A stretch of DNA of 64,000 bases, from assembly GCA_009693045.1 (NCBI GenBank), contig SHXZ01000007.1, positions 1 through 64,000 on the forward strand, in the 5' to 3' direction. Of this stretch, positions 55,364 through 63,966 are shown in pieces. The notes under the pieces were generated by a model. The model did not search any database and was not told the origin of the DNA. It saw only the letters and a program-made list of their open reading frames with translations. Position 1 is the first letter of the stretch, and every line of letters begins with the position of its first letter. Both the position numbers and the translations under genes were made by a program. The DNA comes from Dehalococcoidia bacterium. GTDB taxonomy: Bacteria > Chloroflexota > Dehalococcoidia > Lucifugimonadales > SHYT01.

Positions 55364-56034
55364 ACGTTCAGCGCCTTGAGCAGGGTGGTGAGGCGGTGGG
55401 TGTCGCCGCCAAGCTCGGCGGCCAGGAAGCGGCCCGCTTGCAGGAGGTACGCTCGGTCGGTGGTGGCGGCGCCGCCGGAGGCGGCGCGGGCGCGGCGCGC
55501 CGCGCCCGCCTGCCGGAGGCAGGCCGCCACCACCTCGTCGGCGGCGCTGAGCGGAGCGCGTAGCAGGAGACGGAGGAAGTCAAAGCGTTGCGCAAACCGC
55601 GCGGTCTCTTCGTGCGAGCAGACGGAGACAAAGGCGTGGACGCGCGGCGGCAGCGGCGGCAGGCCGTGGCGTGGCTGCGCCACAGACCTACCCCCCTCGC
55701 CCCCTTCCCTGAAGGGGAAGGGGGAACCCGCTTCCTCGTAACCAACGATCACCGCCTCAAGTGTCGTTGCCAGCAGGTGCTCAAGCTGCGGGTTGGAGTC
55801 GTACACCTCGTCCTCGCTCTCCTCGGCCTCGCCACGCGGCAGGACACGGCGTCCGGGGTCCAGCGGCCCCGTGGCGACGTTGCCCACGACGGCGTACACG
55901 CACGACGTCTCGCCTGCCCGAACCAGCGCGCCCAGCGGCGGCGCATCGTACAGGCGGTAGCACTGCGCCGTGAAGGCGGTGGACGTGGCGGCGATGACCT
56001 CGGCGAGCTTGGCGGTGGCGGGTTCAGATGGCAC
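55360..56034 (-). CDS. HAS-barrel-like protein of the NurA-HerA operon, with in-frame repeat
   Basis: 224 residues between nurA and herA. The N-terminal part (ALVRAGETSCVYAVVGNVATGPLDPGRRVLPRG) resembles the HAS barrel; the remainder is helical (FAQRFDFLRLLLRAPLSAADEVVAACLRQ). A hairpin repeat at 55687-55727 is translated as SPFPFREGGEGG in the middle. A small gene of this kind is known beside herA-nurA in some lineages; its job is unknown. It overlaps herA by four bases. Confidence 0.7.
   Translation of the reverse strand: MPSEPATAKLAEVIAATSTAFTAQCYRLYDAPPLGALVRAGETSCVYAVVGNVATGPLDPGRRVLPRGEAEESEDEVYDSNPQLEHLLATTLEAVIVGYEEAGSPFPFREGGEGGRSVAQPRHGLPPLPPRVHAFVSVCSHEETARFAQRFDFLRLLLRAPLSAADEVVAACLRQAGAARRARAASGGAATTDRAYLLQAGRFLAAELGGDTHRLTTLLKALNV
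55687..55727. repeat. Family A hairpin inside the HAS-barrel gene
   Basis: CCCCCTTCCC (55700-55709) pairs with GGGAAGGGGG (55715-55724), preceded by CTACCCCCCTCG. The reading frame of the host gene passes through it. Confidence 0.8.
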
Positions 56035-56167
56035 GTCGTCCCTTTAGGCTCCACAAACTACGATCCAGTTGCCAATCCGTGAGTGCGGCGTTGCGCGGAT
56101 AGACAGTGAGAGGAGGCGGCCGCTCTTCGTGATCTCCCTCTTTGGGGGACGCCAGCCTCCTCTCACC

Positions 56168-57400
56168 CTACACCCACCGGCCACGCTTGGACTCCTGCTT
56201 CTGTGAAGTGTACGTCGGCAGGCGCTCGCCTTCCAGCGTTTCCTCTAAGAGACAGCGAAACTCCTGGCGGTCCGCGGCGGATATGACGGCCTGCTCGTGG
56301 GCCTCCTGGATGACGGGCGGGTAGCCGTTGCCTCGGCGGCACTGGTCCAGCGCGACGGCGTGCACGAGGCCGACCAGCTCCGCGTCGTCGGCGACCCATT
56401 GAGGCACCTCAACCCGCGCGATCTCCCGGCCCACGTTCAGGTAGAAGAAGCAGACCGCGTGCTCGCCGTACTCCCGAACGACGGACGAGCGTGTGCGGAA
56501 GAGGCTGGACCGCTCGTCAGGCGACAGCAGCCGCCCGAACAGGTCGCGGTCAACGAAGTCGTGGAGGCCGCTGCACGGGCACGGGTCTGACCTACCATGC
56601 TGACAAAAGGCACGGCGGTCGCCCGGCGGGTACGCGCAAAGCGCCAGCCGCAAGGCGTTCACCACCTCGGTGGCGCCGGGCAGGCTAATGTACGACGCGA
56701 GGGCCATGCGACGGCGCTGCGCCACCGCGCGGAGCCGGTCAAACGCCGGCAGCAGGCCATGCTTAGGGTCTTTCAGCAAATGTTCCCGCACGTAGGACGG
56801 GTAGCGGCCACCCGGCGGGGCCTGGCCGCCCAGTTCCCACAGGATGAGCGTGCCGTCTATCAACGCCACCGCGGGCAGATCAGGCGGCAAGTCCTGGGCG
56901 CGCGCGGCCAGCTCCACCACCTCGTCTACCGAGCGTTTGAGGCCCAGGAGCGCGCCCTGGAGCGACGTCCCGTCGCCAGGCGATTCCGGGTCGGGCAGTG
57001 AAAGGCCGTCGTCCGCCGAGTAGAGCCGCGGGCGGCTGAAGAACCGCGCGTCCGGCTTGGCGCCGTAGGTGAGGACGCACCCGCCGAGGTTGATGAGGGC
57101 GCAGCGGACGGGCAGGTGGCGGTCCACGTCAATGTGGGAGCCGTCCACGGAGAGGGCGCTGTACGACGCGGGCGCAGGCGGCGTGGCGTGTCGCTCTCCG
57201 GGAGGGCCGAGCGGGTCGGCGGCGAGGAAGGAGACGCAGCCCTCGGCCTCGCTGGCGCGGCGGCGCATGGCGACCGCGTCGGCGCGCTCCAGGGCGCGGA
57301 GGGCGTCGGCGAGGCGCTTCGCGCGGCCCTCCCGTTCGCCGCGCATGTGCGCGACAAGGGCGCGGACTTGGGTGATTGTCTGGGAGAGGTCAAGGGACAT
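56168..57400 (-). CDS. nurA: NurA-family 5'-3' nuclease
   Basis: 410 residues with an RNase H-like NurA fold: SALSVDGSHIDVDRH (first metal Asp), VALIDGTLILWELGG (second Asp), and a C-terminal YPPVIQEAHEQAVISAADRQEF, the NurA signature. With HerA it resects DNA ends in archaea and some bacteria. It is the first gene of nurA-HAS-herA on the minus strand. The ATG at 57400 has no clear ribosome site, and the preceding gene is an interrupted PLD-family gene ending three bases upstream. Confidence 0.88.
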   Translation of the reverse strand: MSLDLSQTITQVRALVAHMRGEREGRAKRLADALRALERADAVAMRRRASEAEGCVSFLAADPLGPPGERHATPPAPASYSALSVDGSHIDVDRHLPVRCALINLGGCVLTYGAKPDARFFSRPRLYSADDGLSLPDPESPGDGTSLQGALLGLKRSVDEVVELAARAQDLPPDLPAVALIDGTLILWELGGQAPPGGRYPSYVREHLLKDPKHGLLPAFDRLRAVAQRRRMALASYISLPGATEVVNALRLALCAYPPGDRRAFCQHGRSDPCPCSGLHDFVDRDLFGRLLSPDERSSLFRTRSSVVREYGEHAVCFFYLNVGREIARVEVPQWVADDAELVGLVHAVALDQCRRGNGYPPVIQEAHEQAVISAADRQEFRCLLEETLEGERLPTYTSQKQESKRGRWV

Positions 57401-57402
57401 TA

Positions 57403-58232
57403 TTAAAGCTCAACTTTTCGCCCCTTGTTCCAATACCCTTCGAGGGCACTACTGACGGCATGCTTCATGACCGGGTCTTGATGCTCAATAAAACTGGACA
57501 TTTTTTTGTCCAGCATCCTTAATTGAGGCTCCAACGTGTAAGACTGTTGAAGCATCCAATACAAGGTATCGGTCATGTATCTCTTCGTTGACGCGCACTT
57601 CAAGACTGCCGGCTTGAGGGTCGCGAGACCTCTGTTGCTGGAGGCGCTTGGCTTGCGCTCTGAAGTCCCCCTGGATTTGACGAGTCAAGACTCGAATAAC
57701 GACAGTTCCTTTTGGCTGATATAAGGAGCTCAACAATGTCACTATCGACAAAGTTATCAACAAGCAAAATGGATGTTCGAGCTGATTGAATGATGTCCCG
57801 GAACGCTTTGTAGGCGTCAAGAGGTGTTCCAGCAGGAAAAACTTGCTCTCTAGGTGGCATCGGGTTTCGATTCGGTTTGTTTTGATTTGGGACAAAGATG
57901 TTAATGGACGAGCTAGTCTGTCGAGATGGTTGGTCGCTGATGGTTTTGGTTCCTTCTGCGAGTTGTTTCAGCCTCAGCTTAAATTTTTCTACCAAGTCAA
58001 CGAGCCAGTCTTTATATTCTTCTTCATAGCCGTCGAATTTGCTGAGACCAAAATTGAGAAGAAAGGCGTCTTGAGGCCGCAGGAAAATAGCCGCGTTAAG
58101 ATAACCGCGAAACTCGTCTTCAAGCTGCTCAAGTCGTTCTTCATCACTCTTCGGGATTCTCTTTGCGCGGCTAGCAACTCGGTTAACGAACGCCAAAAGG
58201 TGTTCCAAGCTAAGAGGATCAGGGTGAGTCAT
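57403..58232 (-). pseudogene. PLD-superfamily protein with two homopolymer frameshifts
   Basis: Three minus-strand frames join into one protein. The first part (HLLAFVNRVASRAKR ... FLLNFGLSKFDGYEEEYKDWLVDLVEKFK ... ARTSILLVDNFVDSDIVELLISAK) breaks at a run of four A. The second (TVVIRVLTRQIQG, then EEIHDRYLVLD, an HxD site like HKD) breaks at a run of seven A near 57497. The third ends ALEGYWNKGRKVEL. One extra A in each run restores the whole. AT-richer than its neighbours. The ATG at 58232 follows a selB relic. Family: phospholipase D-like, often linked to nucleases and defence genes. Confidence 0.75.
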
Positions 58233-58243
58233 CTTTTCTTTAC

Positions 58244-58330
58244 CTACCTTCCCGCCAGCACCCGCTCGTCGCCCATGCGGCAGGTGAGGTGGCTGCTGAT
58301 CCAACTCTTCCGTGTGGGCCAGCGCTTCCC
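58244..58330 (-). pseudogene. Relic of a selB 3' end
   Basis: The minus strand reads [15 protein letters not shown] and a TAG stop (58246-58244), matching the end of the intact SelB ([15 protein letters not shown]). Upstream bases give EELDQQ in a neighbouring frame, matching EYLDQQ. It is diverged and frameshifted. It lies just before the PLD-like pseudogene. Confidence 0.75.
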
Positions 58331-58407
58331 GCACTTCGTTTTCTCACCATTCTGAGGGAGCCCGCCCTATGGCTGCAGGTTAGGTTCCCTTCAAAGCCTC
58401 CGCCATG

Positions 58408-58761
58408 TCAACGCTGGCGGGCGACCGAGGAATCTCTCTCGCTTGGAGTCGCGGCCACAACAGGCGGTCGTCTGCCACCAAACCATTCGGCACTCAAGTC
58501 CAGCCAAGAAGGGTTCATTGATTCCGCCAGCGCTATCTTCCTCGCCTGGAGCCACCGCTTCAATTGCTTCTCCCTGCCGATGGCTCCTTCATAGGATTCC
58601 GCGACCTCGTAGTAGGCAAGCATGGTGATGTTGTACTGCTTAGTGAAGCCCTCAACGAGCTTCTGCTTGTGCTCCAAAATACGTCGTTCAAGGTTCGTGG
58701 TCACCCCGATATAGAGGGTGCGGGACACGTTGGTCATGATATAGACGTAGTATTGGGGCAT
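58408..58761 (-). CDS. GIY-YIG endonuclease-superfamily protein
   Basis: 117 residues. GIY-YIG core: YYVYIMTNVSRTLYIGVTTNLERRILEHKQ, with the catalytic Arg/Glu expected in YEGAIGREKQLKRWLQ. Small proteins of this kind (UPF0213-like) are widely distributed. The C-terminal RPPVVAATPSERDSSVARQ is encoded by a GACCGAGGAATCTCT repeat copy, so its end may be remodelled. GAGGG four bases before the ATG. It lies between an intact selB and a selB 3' relic. Confidence 0.85.
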   Translation of the reverse strand: MPQYYVYIMTNVSRTLYIGVTTNLERRILEHKQKLVEGFTKQYNITMLAYYEVAESYEGAIGREKQLKRWLQARKIALAESMNPSWLDLSAEWFGGRRPPVVAATPSERDSSVARQR

Positions 58762-58862
58762 TGGTCCCTCAACGTTAGGTGCTCACTCGCGCTAAGCAAC
58801 AATGTTTGCGAGAAACCAGGGGAGATTCCTCGGTCGCTCCGCTCCCTCAGAATGGTAATACA

Positions 58863-60749
58863 TCACCGCCCCACGAGCACGCGTTCGTCACCCATGCGGC
58901 GGGTGACGTGCTGCTGGTCCAGGTATTCCATGAGCGCGAGGGCATACTTGCGGGAGGTACCAAGTACGTCTCGCACCTCTGACACGGCAATCTTGCCGTT
59001 CTGCCGCAGCCGCGCCAGCACGCGGTCTCGGGCCTGGGCGTAGGCCTGCGCGCCGAAGACTACCTCCTGGGTGAAGCGCACGACACGGCCCTCGTCGGCC
59101 ATGAACGCCAGAACCTCGGCGTCAGGGTAGCGGTCGGTGGGCGGGGAGAAGGGTGCCGCTTCCAGCGCCTGCACGTATGCGTCGGCGAGGCGCTGCTGCT
59201 CGGGGCTGAGGCGCGGCTGGTGATCGGGCAGGCGCACGGCAGCGCCGTCCTCGGCGAGCGTGCCCTGCCCGGTCATCCTGGCGACCACCTCGCCGAATAC
59301 AGCGGAGGGCACGTTAAGCCGGCTTCGGAGGTCTTCCTTGGGCAGGCCGCGACGCAGCGGGTACTGCGCGTGGAATGCTCGCGCTTCGGTCTGAGCGCTT
59401 CCCTTGAGGCGGGCCCAATCGCCCTGCGCGATGAGATAGGCGCCTTTGGTTATCGTCATCGCCCGCTCGTCCTTCGACAAGCTCAGGACGAGCGGAGGGT
59501 CTTCGGTGGCCATCGCCTTCAGCTCCGTTGCGGCCTGCGCCTCGGAGAGATCCGCCGTTTTGACCAGAGCCTGGAACTGCACCAGGCCGCGGCCATCCAG
59601 CGCGTTGAGAAGCAGCGCGCGTGGCGAACCGCTGCCAACGGCCTCCAGCCGCGCGAGGGCATCCTCCTGGAAGCGGCGGTGGCGCGACGGCGCTGGGTCG
59701 GCGACGGTGCCACCTCCCAGCGTCTGGTCGGAGGCGCGGATGACAAAGAAGTCGCCCTTGACGACGGGCAAGGCGTGCTCCAGGTGGACCTGGGCCCAGC
59801 CCTCGGAGCCGGGCTTCAACTCCTGGGCGTCCAGGAGGCGGACGCGGGCCTGGGTTTCGCTGGTTCCGGTGTGGAACGTGACGCCCATGTTGTGCTTGAC
59901 GCTCAGCGGCGAGGAGGGCGCCACGCGGAGCGAGACGTCCAGCAGGTCGGTGGCATGGAGCCAGCCGGGCGTCGTGAGCACGTCGCCGCGCTGAACCTCG
60001 GCGTGCTCCACGCCGCTCAGGTTGACAGCGGTGCGGCGCCCAGGCTCCGCGCGGCCCAGCCGCTTCTGATGGCTCTGGAGGCCGCGGATGCGCGCTCGCA
60101 GGCCGGAGGGCGCCAGCTCCACCTCCTGGCCCAGGCTGAACGCGCCGTCTATCAGCGTGCCCGTGACGACGGGGCCGAAGCCGGTCATCACGAAGGCGCG
60201 GTCAACCGGCAGGCGCGGGCGGCCCACGTCGCGGCGAGGCGTGGCGTCGTCCAGCAGCTTGTCCAGGAGCGTCTTGAGCTCGGCGATGCCGTCGCCGGTG
60301 ACTGACGAGACGGCGACGACGGGCGCGCCGGCGAGGGTCGTGCCGCTGAGCGTCTGCTCCACCTCGGCGCGCACCAACTCCAGCCAGTCGGCGTCAACTA
60401 GGTCTTTCTTCGAGAGGACGACGAGGCCGCGCTGCACGCGCAGCAGGTCCAGGATGGCGAGGTGCTCGCGCGTCTGGGGCATGACGGACTCGTCGGCGGC
60501 GACGACGAGCATGGCGAGGTCTAGGCCGTGGACGCCGGCGAGCATGTTCTTGATGAACCGCTCGTGGCCGGGCACGTCCACGACGCTGACCTCACGGCCG
60601 CTGGGGAGGGTGAGCCATGCGAAGCCGAGGTCAATGGTCATCTCCCGGTCCTTCTCCTCCTGGAGCCGGTCCGGGTCAATGCCGGTGAGGGCCTTGACGA
60701 GGGTGGACTTGCCGTGGTCCACGTGGCCCGCGGTGCCGATGACGAACAC
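58863..60749 (-). CDS. selB: Selenocysteine-specific translation elongation factor SelB
   Basis: Carries Sec-tRNA to UGA codons. 628 residues: G1 GHVDHGKST (residues 8-16), [13 protein letters not shown]3 DVPGHERF, G4 in a SKKD form, domains 2-3, then C-terminal winged-helix domains ([45 protein letters not shown]). A family B repeat is read in frame as LSLSKDE near residue 424. GTG start at 60749, whose upstream GGGGGTGAGGC comes from the repeat at 60751. No selA, selC or selD gene is in this window. Confidence 0.93.
   Translation of the reverse strand: MFVIGTAGHVDHGKSTLVKALTGIDPDRLQEEKDREMTIDLGFAWLTLPSGREVSVVDVPGHERFIKNMLAGVHGLDLAMLVVAADESVMPQTREHLAILDLLRVQRGLVVLSKKDLVDADWLELVRAEVEQTLSGTTLAGAPVVAVSSVTGDGIAELKTLLDKLLDDATPRRDVGRPRLPVDRAFVMTGFGPVVTGTLIDGAFSLGQEVELAPSGLRARIRGLQSHQKRLGRAEPGRRTAVNLSGVEHAEVQRGDVLTTPGWLHATDLLDVSLRVAPSSPLSVKHNMGVTFHTGTSETQARVRLLDAQELKPGSEGWAQVHLEHALPVVKGDFFVIRASDQTLGGGTVADPAPSRHRRFQEDALARLEAVGSGSPRALLLNALDGRGLVQFQALVKTADLSEAQAATELKAMATEDPPLVLSLSKDERAMTITKGAYLIAQGDWARLKGSAQTEARAFHAQYPLRRGLPKEDLRSRLNVPSAVFGEVVARMTGQGTLAEDGAAVRLPDHQPRLSPEQQRLADAYVQALEAAPFSPPTDRYPDAEVLAFMADEGRVVRFTQEVVFGAQAYAQARDRVLARLRQNGKIAVSEVRDVLGTSRKYALALMEYLDQQHVTRRMGDERVLVGR
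59463..59495. repeat. Family B element inside selB
   Basis: CCGCTCGTCC (59463-59472) pairs with GGACGAGCGG (59486-59495) around TTCGACAAGCTCA. The selB frame reads it as [10 protein letters not shown]. Confidence 0.8.
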
Positions 60750-60750
60750 G

Positions 60751-60792
60751 CCTCACCCCCAACCCCTCTCCATTTCACGATGGAGAGGGGGG
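60751..60792. repeat. Family A hairpin abutting the selB start
   Basis: CCCCTCTCCAT (60763-60773) pairs with ATGGAGAGGGG (60780-60790), preceded by CCTCACCCCCAA. On the minus strand the unit ends GGGGGTGAGGC directly before the selB GTG. 60793-61168 shows no gene. Confidence 0.8.
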
Positions 60793-61168
60793 ACAAAAGG
60801 ATGTGGCGCGGCTGACATGATGAGCACTCGGGGCCTCCGAACGGGTGTTTCACATAACGATAGCATGTCGGAGAGGAGGTGGGGAGATGGGTGAGTGGGC
60901 GATGGACGGCGGCGCGGCGGGTGGGGCGTGGAGGAGGAGAGGGTTCGCCGCGCCGGGCGCGCGGGGCGCGCCTACCAACGTCGCGCACGTTGACGCGCTC
61001 CGAACGAAGCGGTAGCATCGGCTCGAATAGCCAAGCACCTGGACCAGATCCGTGCGATGAGGCCGCCGCAGCGAGCGTAGCAGTCATAGAGTTGGGTGTA
61101 TCTAGGGACTGTGGTACGCTTGATGAGTTCCTACCAAAGTAAGAAACTGGTATGAAAGCCATGAGGCC

Positions 61169-61435
61169 ATGAAACGTGTAGGGAAGATTGCAGTCAGCCT
61201 GCCCCATTTTCTCCTCAAGTCTGTCGAGGATGCTCGCACAATGACAGGGGAGAGTCGGAGCGCGTTTGTTGCCCGTGCCCTGCAAGCCCTGATCGCGCAA
61301 CAACAGGAGAAAGAAGAAGTGCGCCGATACGTTGAAGGGTATCGACGCATGCCTGACACCGGGCCGGAGATTGCAGGAGCCCGCGCGTCGGCCCGCCAGG
61401 CTGTGCGGTACGAGGAGTGGGATGAAGCGCGGTGA
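61169..61435 (+). CDS. Ribbon-helix-helix antitoxin (MazE-type)
   Basis: 88 residues. The N-terminal KRVGKIAVSLPHFLLKSVEDARTMTGESRSAFVARALQAL has the ribbon-helix-helix pattern (strand, two helices, GESRSAFV turn). The C-terminal part (VRRYVEGYRRMPDTGPEIA) is typical of MazE-like antitoxins. It overlaps mazF by 14 bases, the normal coupled order. GAGG lies just before the ATG. It would neutralise the toxin and repress the operon. Confidence 0.85.
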   Translation: MKRVGKIAVSLPHFLLKSVEDARTMTGESRSAFVARALQALIAQQQEKEEVRRYVEGYRRMPDTGPEIAGARASARQAVRYEEWDEAR

Positions 61436-61739
61436 GGTCTGGTGGGCTCACATGGGGCCGGATGCGGGTGTCCGTCTTGTACTGCTCGTTTCGCGAGACG
61501 AGGCATATCTGACTCGTGAACTGGTGATGGTGGCGCCGATCAGCACCCGCGTACGCGACATTCCGTCAGAGGTGCTTCTGCGGCCTGGCGATGGGATTCC
61601 TCGCTGGTGTGCAGCAAATCTGGACTCCTTGGAGACGGTCCCGAGAGCGGATCTGCAACAGTACCTTACGATGCTCGACGATGCGAAGATGGAAGAAGTT
61701 GAGCGAGCGTTGCACTTCGCTCTGGAATTGAAGATGTAG
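61422..61739 (+). CDS. MazF/PemK-type toxin endoribonuclease
   Basis: 105 residues with the MazF barrel: MKRGEVWWAHMGPDAGVRLVLLVSRDEA, VMVAPISTRVRDIPSEVLL, the LDSLETVPRADL segment and a C-terminal helix. MazF toxins cut mRNA at short sequences. ATG at 61422 lies inside the antitoxin end, behind CGAGGAGTGGG. The residues that bind RNA appear intact, so the pair is probably active, unlike the VapBC module at 17281. Confidence 0.88.
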   Translation: MKRGEVWWAHMGPDAGVRLVLLVSRDEAYLTRELVMVAPISTRVRDIPSEVLLRPGDGIPRWCAANLDSLETVPRADLQQYLTMLDDAKMEEVERALHFALELKM

Positions 61740-61766
61740 TTCCGCGCCCAACGGAGTACCCGCTCT

Positions 61767-61795
61767 TTGCTCCTAACCGTTGCTTTGCCTATACT
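61767..61795 (+). promoter_or_regulatory. Predicted promoter of the first VOC gene
   Basis: TTGCTC (61767-61772), 17-base spacer, TATACT (61790-61795), about 83 bases before the start codon. The -35 is poor. Confidence 0.35.
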
Positions 61796-61878
61796 GAGCG
61801 ACGGCTTGCAATCGCCGTCTTGCGGTTTAGTCCAGCCCACGTGGCGGCCACCAAACTGATCGCTGGAAAGGAGCACGC

Positions 61879-62247
61879 ATGAACACGGAAGTCGGCATCG
61901 TCACCCTGCGAGTGAATAATTGGAGCCAGATGCTGGCGTACTACCGAGACAAGGTAGGCCTGAAGCCCCGCATGGTGGCCGAGGACGTGCAATATGCCAT
62001 GTTTGACACGGGCACGGTGCGATTTGCCATTGAAGGTCCGGCCAAGCCCGCCTTTGCCAAGCAGCCCGGCAAGGGCGCGCTGATGACCAACTTCAAGGTT
62101 GAGGACATCAAGGGCGCGCTGTCAGAACTGAAGAAGAACGGCGTGAAGGTGCTGACGGACATCAAGCAGGGGCCGAATTACGACTACGTGGTGATTGAGG
62201 ACCCCGAGGGCAACGAGCAGATCGTCTATCAGCGGGTGCAACGCTAA
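61879..62247 (+). CDS. VOC-superfamily protein (glyoxalase/bleomycin-resistance fold), copy 1
   Basis: 122 residues, two beta-alpha-beta-beta-beta modules. NTEVGIVTLRVNNWSQMLAYYRDKVGL starts the first; FKVEDIKGALSELKKNGVKVLTDI then YDYVVIEDPEGNEQIVYQR the second. AAAGGAG lies six bases before the ATG. Close relative of copy 2, which starts 92 bases later. Function could be lyase, dioxygenase or resistance; not assignable. Confidence 0.85.
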   Translation: MNTEVGIVTLRVNNWSQMLAYYRDKVGLKPRMVAEDVQYAMFDTGTVRFAIEGPAKPAFAKQPGKGALMTNFKVEDIKGALSELKKNGVKVLTDIKQGPNYDYVVIEDPEGNEQIVYQRVQR

Positions 62248-62339
62248 GTCTGTCGGACCCCCCCCCGTTGTGCTTGCAGCCGGAAAGACCCGTCCTGGCC
62301 TGCGAAGAGGCGCGTCAGAACCTCGGCTAGGAGCAGCGC

Positions 62340-62711
62340 ATGGTCGGCAACATTGGCATCGTGGCGCTGAAGGTCAAGGACTGGAAGAATATGGTGGCGT
62401 ACTACCGCGACACCATCGGCCTCTCGCCACGCGTGCTCGATGAAGAGCACCAATACGCCATGTTTGACACGGGTCCAGTCCGCTTCGCCATTGAAGCGGG
62501 TGGTGTGGCGTCCACCTTTCCGAAGGGCGCGGGGCAAAATCCGGTGCAGGTGAACTTTCAGACCAAGTCGCTGGAGCAAGCCGTTGAGGGCCTCAAGAAA
62601 AAGGGCGTGAATTTTGTCACGCCGGTCAAGTCAGGGCCGGGTTACAACTACATCGTCTTCGCGGACCCTGAGGGCAATCAGCAGGTGCTTTACCAGCGGC
62701 TTCCCCGATAA
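62340..62711 (+). CDS. VOC-superfamily protein, copy 2
   Basis: 123 residues, tandem paralogue of copy 1 with the same layout: GNIGIVALKVKDWKNMVAYYRDTIGL, YAMFDTGPVRFAIEAGG and YNYIVFADPEGNQQVLYQRLPR. The shared AMFDTG...VRFAIE and DPEGN(E/Q)Q strings show a recent duplication, with divergence in the loop between modules. AGGAG lies about six bases before the ATG. Substrate unknown. Confidence 0.85.
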   Translation: MVGNIGIVALKVKDWKNMVAYYRDTIGLSPRVLDEEHQYAMFDTGPVRFAIEAGGVASTFPKGAGQNPVQVNFQTKSLEQAVEGLKKKGVNFVTPVKSGPGYNYIVFADPEGNQQVLYQRLPR

Positions 62712-62872
62712 GTGCCGCAAAAAGCGCTGCAAAGGTCGGTCGCCGCTCTCGGCGCGGGTTATGGAGGCCTCCGAATGGCGTGAGACCTGCCGGGACTTCC
62801 AGGGCGCGAGTCAGTGTTTTGGTGTTGCGAACTGGCTGGCAAGCCGACCGAAATGGCGGTCCAGGAGACGCT

Positions 62873-63966
62873 ATGACGCTCAAGATTACGGAGACCATGA
62901 CAGAGCTGGACTACGAAGAGCTCCTCGCCTGCGTGGACCGCGGGAGCGGCCTGAAAGCGTTCATCGCGATCCACGACACGACGCTTGGCCTATCGCTCGG
63001 CGGGTGCCGCATCTGACTCAACAAGACGGAAGAGGAGGCCATCACTGACGTGCTGAGGCTGTCGCGCGGCATGACGTACAAGAGCGCGGCGGCGGGCCTG
63101 CACCTCGGCGGCGGCAAGGCGCTCATCTGGGCCGACCCGCGCACACAGAAGACGGAGGCGATGTTGCGCGCGTTCGGGCGGTTTATGGACTCGTTGGGAT
63201 GGCTTTACATAACGACCGAAGACGTTGGCTCCTTGCCGGACGACATGATCGTCATCCGGCAAATGACTTCCCACGTTACGGGTCTGTCGAGGGCGATGGG
63301 CGGAGTGGCGACCCTTCCGAGGCGACGGGTCTGGGCATCTACCGGGGAATGCGCGCTTGCGTGAAAGAAGCGTTCACGACTGACTCGCTACGGGGAATGA
63401 CGGTGGCGATTCAGGGCTTCGGCAAGGTTGCCAGCTACCTGGGATCGCACCGGAAGCAAGCCGGCGCTCGCATCGTCGCGACCGACGTGAGCAAGGACGC
63501 CCTCAAGCGCGCCGCCGCGATGGGCTGCGAGGTGCTGGAAGACCCGGACGCCATCTACGACGTGCCGTGTCAGGTGTTTTCGCCCTGCGCGCTGGGCGGC
63601 ACGCTGAACAGCGGGACCATCCCGCGGCTCAAGTGCAGGGTCGTGGCGGGGAGCGCCAACAACCAGCTTTTGACCGAGGAGGACGGCGCGGAGCTGCACC
63701 GTCGCGGCATCCTGTACGCGCCCGACTACGTGATCAACTCGGGTGGAGTCATCAACCTGTCGTACGAGATCGGCCGGCCCTATTCAGAGGAGGCGGCGCG
63801 CGCCCACGTTGAGCGGATCTACGACGCCGTGGACAAGGTGATCCAAACGGCGAAGCGAGAGGGCATATCAACCGCGAAGGCTGCGGACCGGGTTGCCCAG
63901 GAGCGAATCGTCGCCGTCCGCAAGATGAAACCGATGCGTCCGCCGCTCCACGGGAGCAACGGGTAA
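62873..63966 (+). pseudogene. Leucine/phenylalanine dehydrogenase pseudogene (nonsense plus frameshift)
   Basis: The sequence matches Glu/Leu/Phe/Val dehydrogenases. ELLACVDRGSGLKAFIAIHDTTLG, GGCRI, then TGA (63014-63016) where the family has Trp. The same frame goes on with [24 protein letters not shown] and HLGGGKALI (catalytic Lys), to GLSRAMGG. There a missing base (near 63302) moves the rest to another frame: [16 protein letters not shown], the NAD fold VAIQGFGKVASYLG, and VVAGSANNQL. A clean start (AGGAGACGCT, ATG 62873) is present. Confidence 0.85.

Noticed and set aside
58233-58334. N-terminal extension of the PLD-like gene
   Set aside because: This part is the selB 3' relic read in another frame; the ATG at 58232 is the natural start.
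63014-63016. UGA in the dehydrogenase as a selenocysteine codon (SelB is nearby)
   Set aside because: The family has Trp there, no SECIS-like hairpin is evident right after it, and a separate frameshift further on shows decay.
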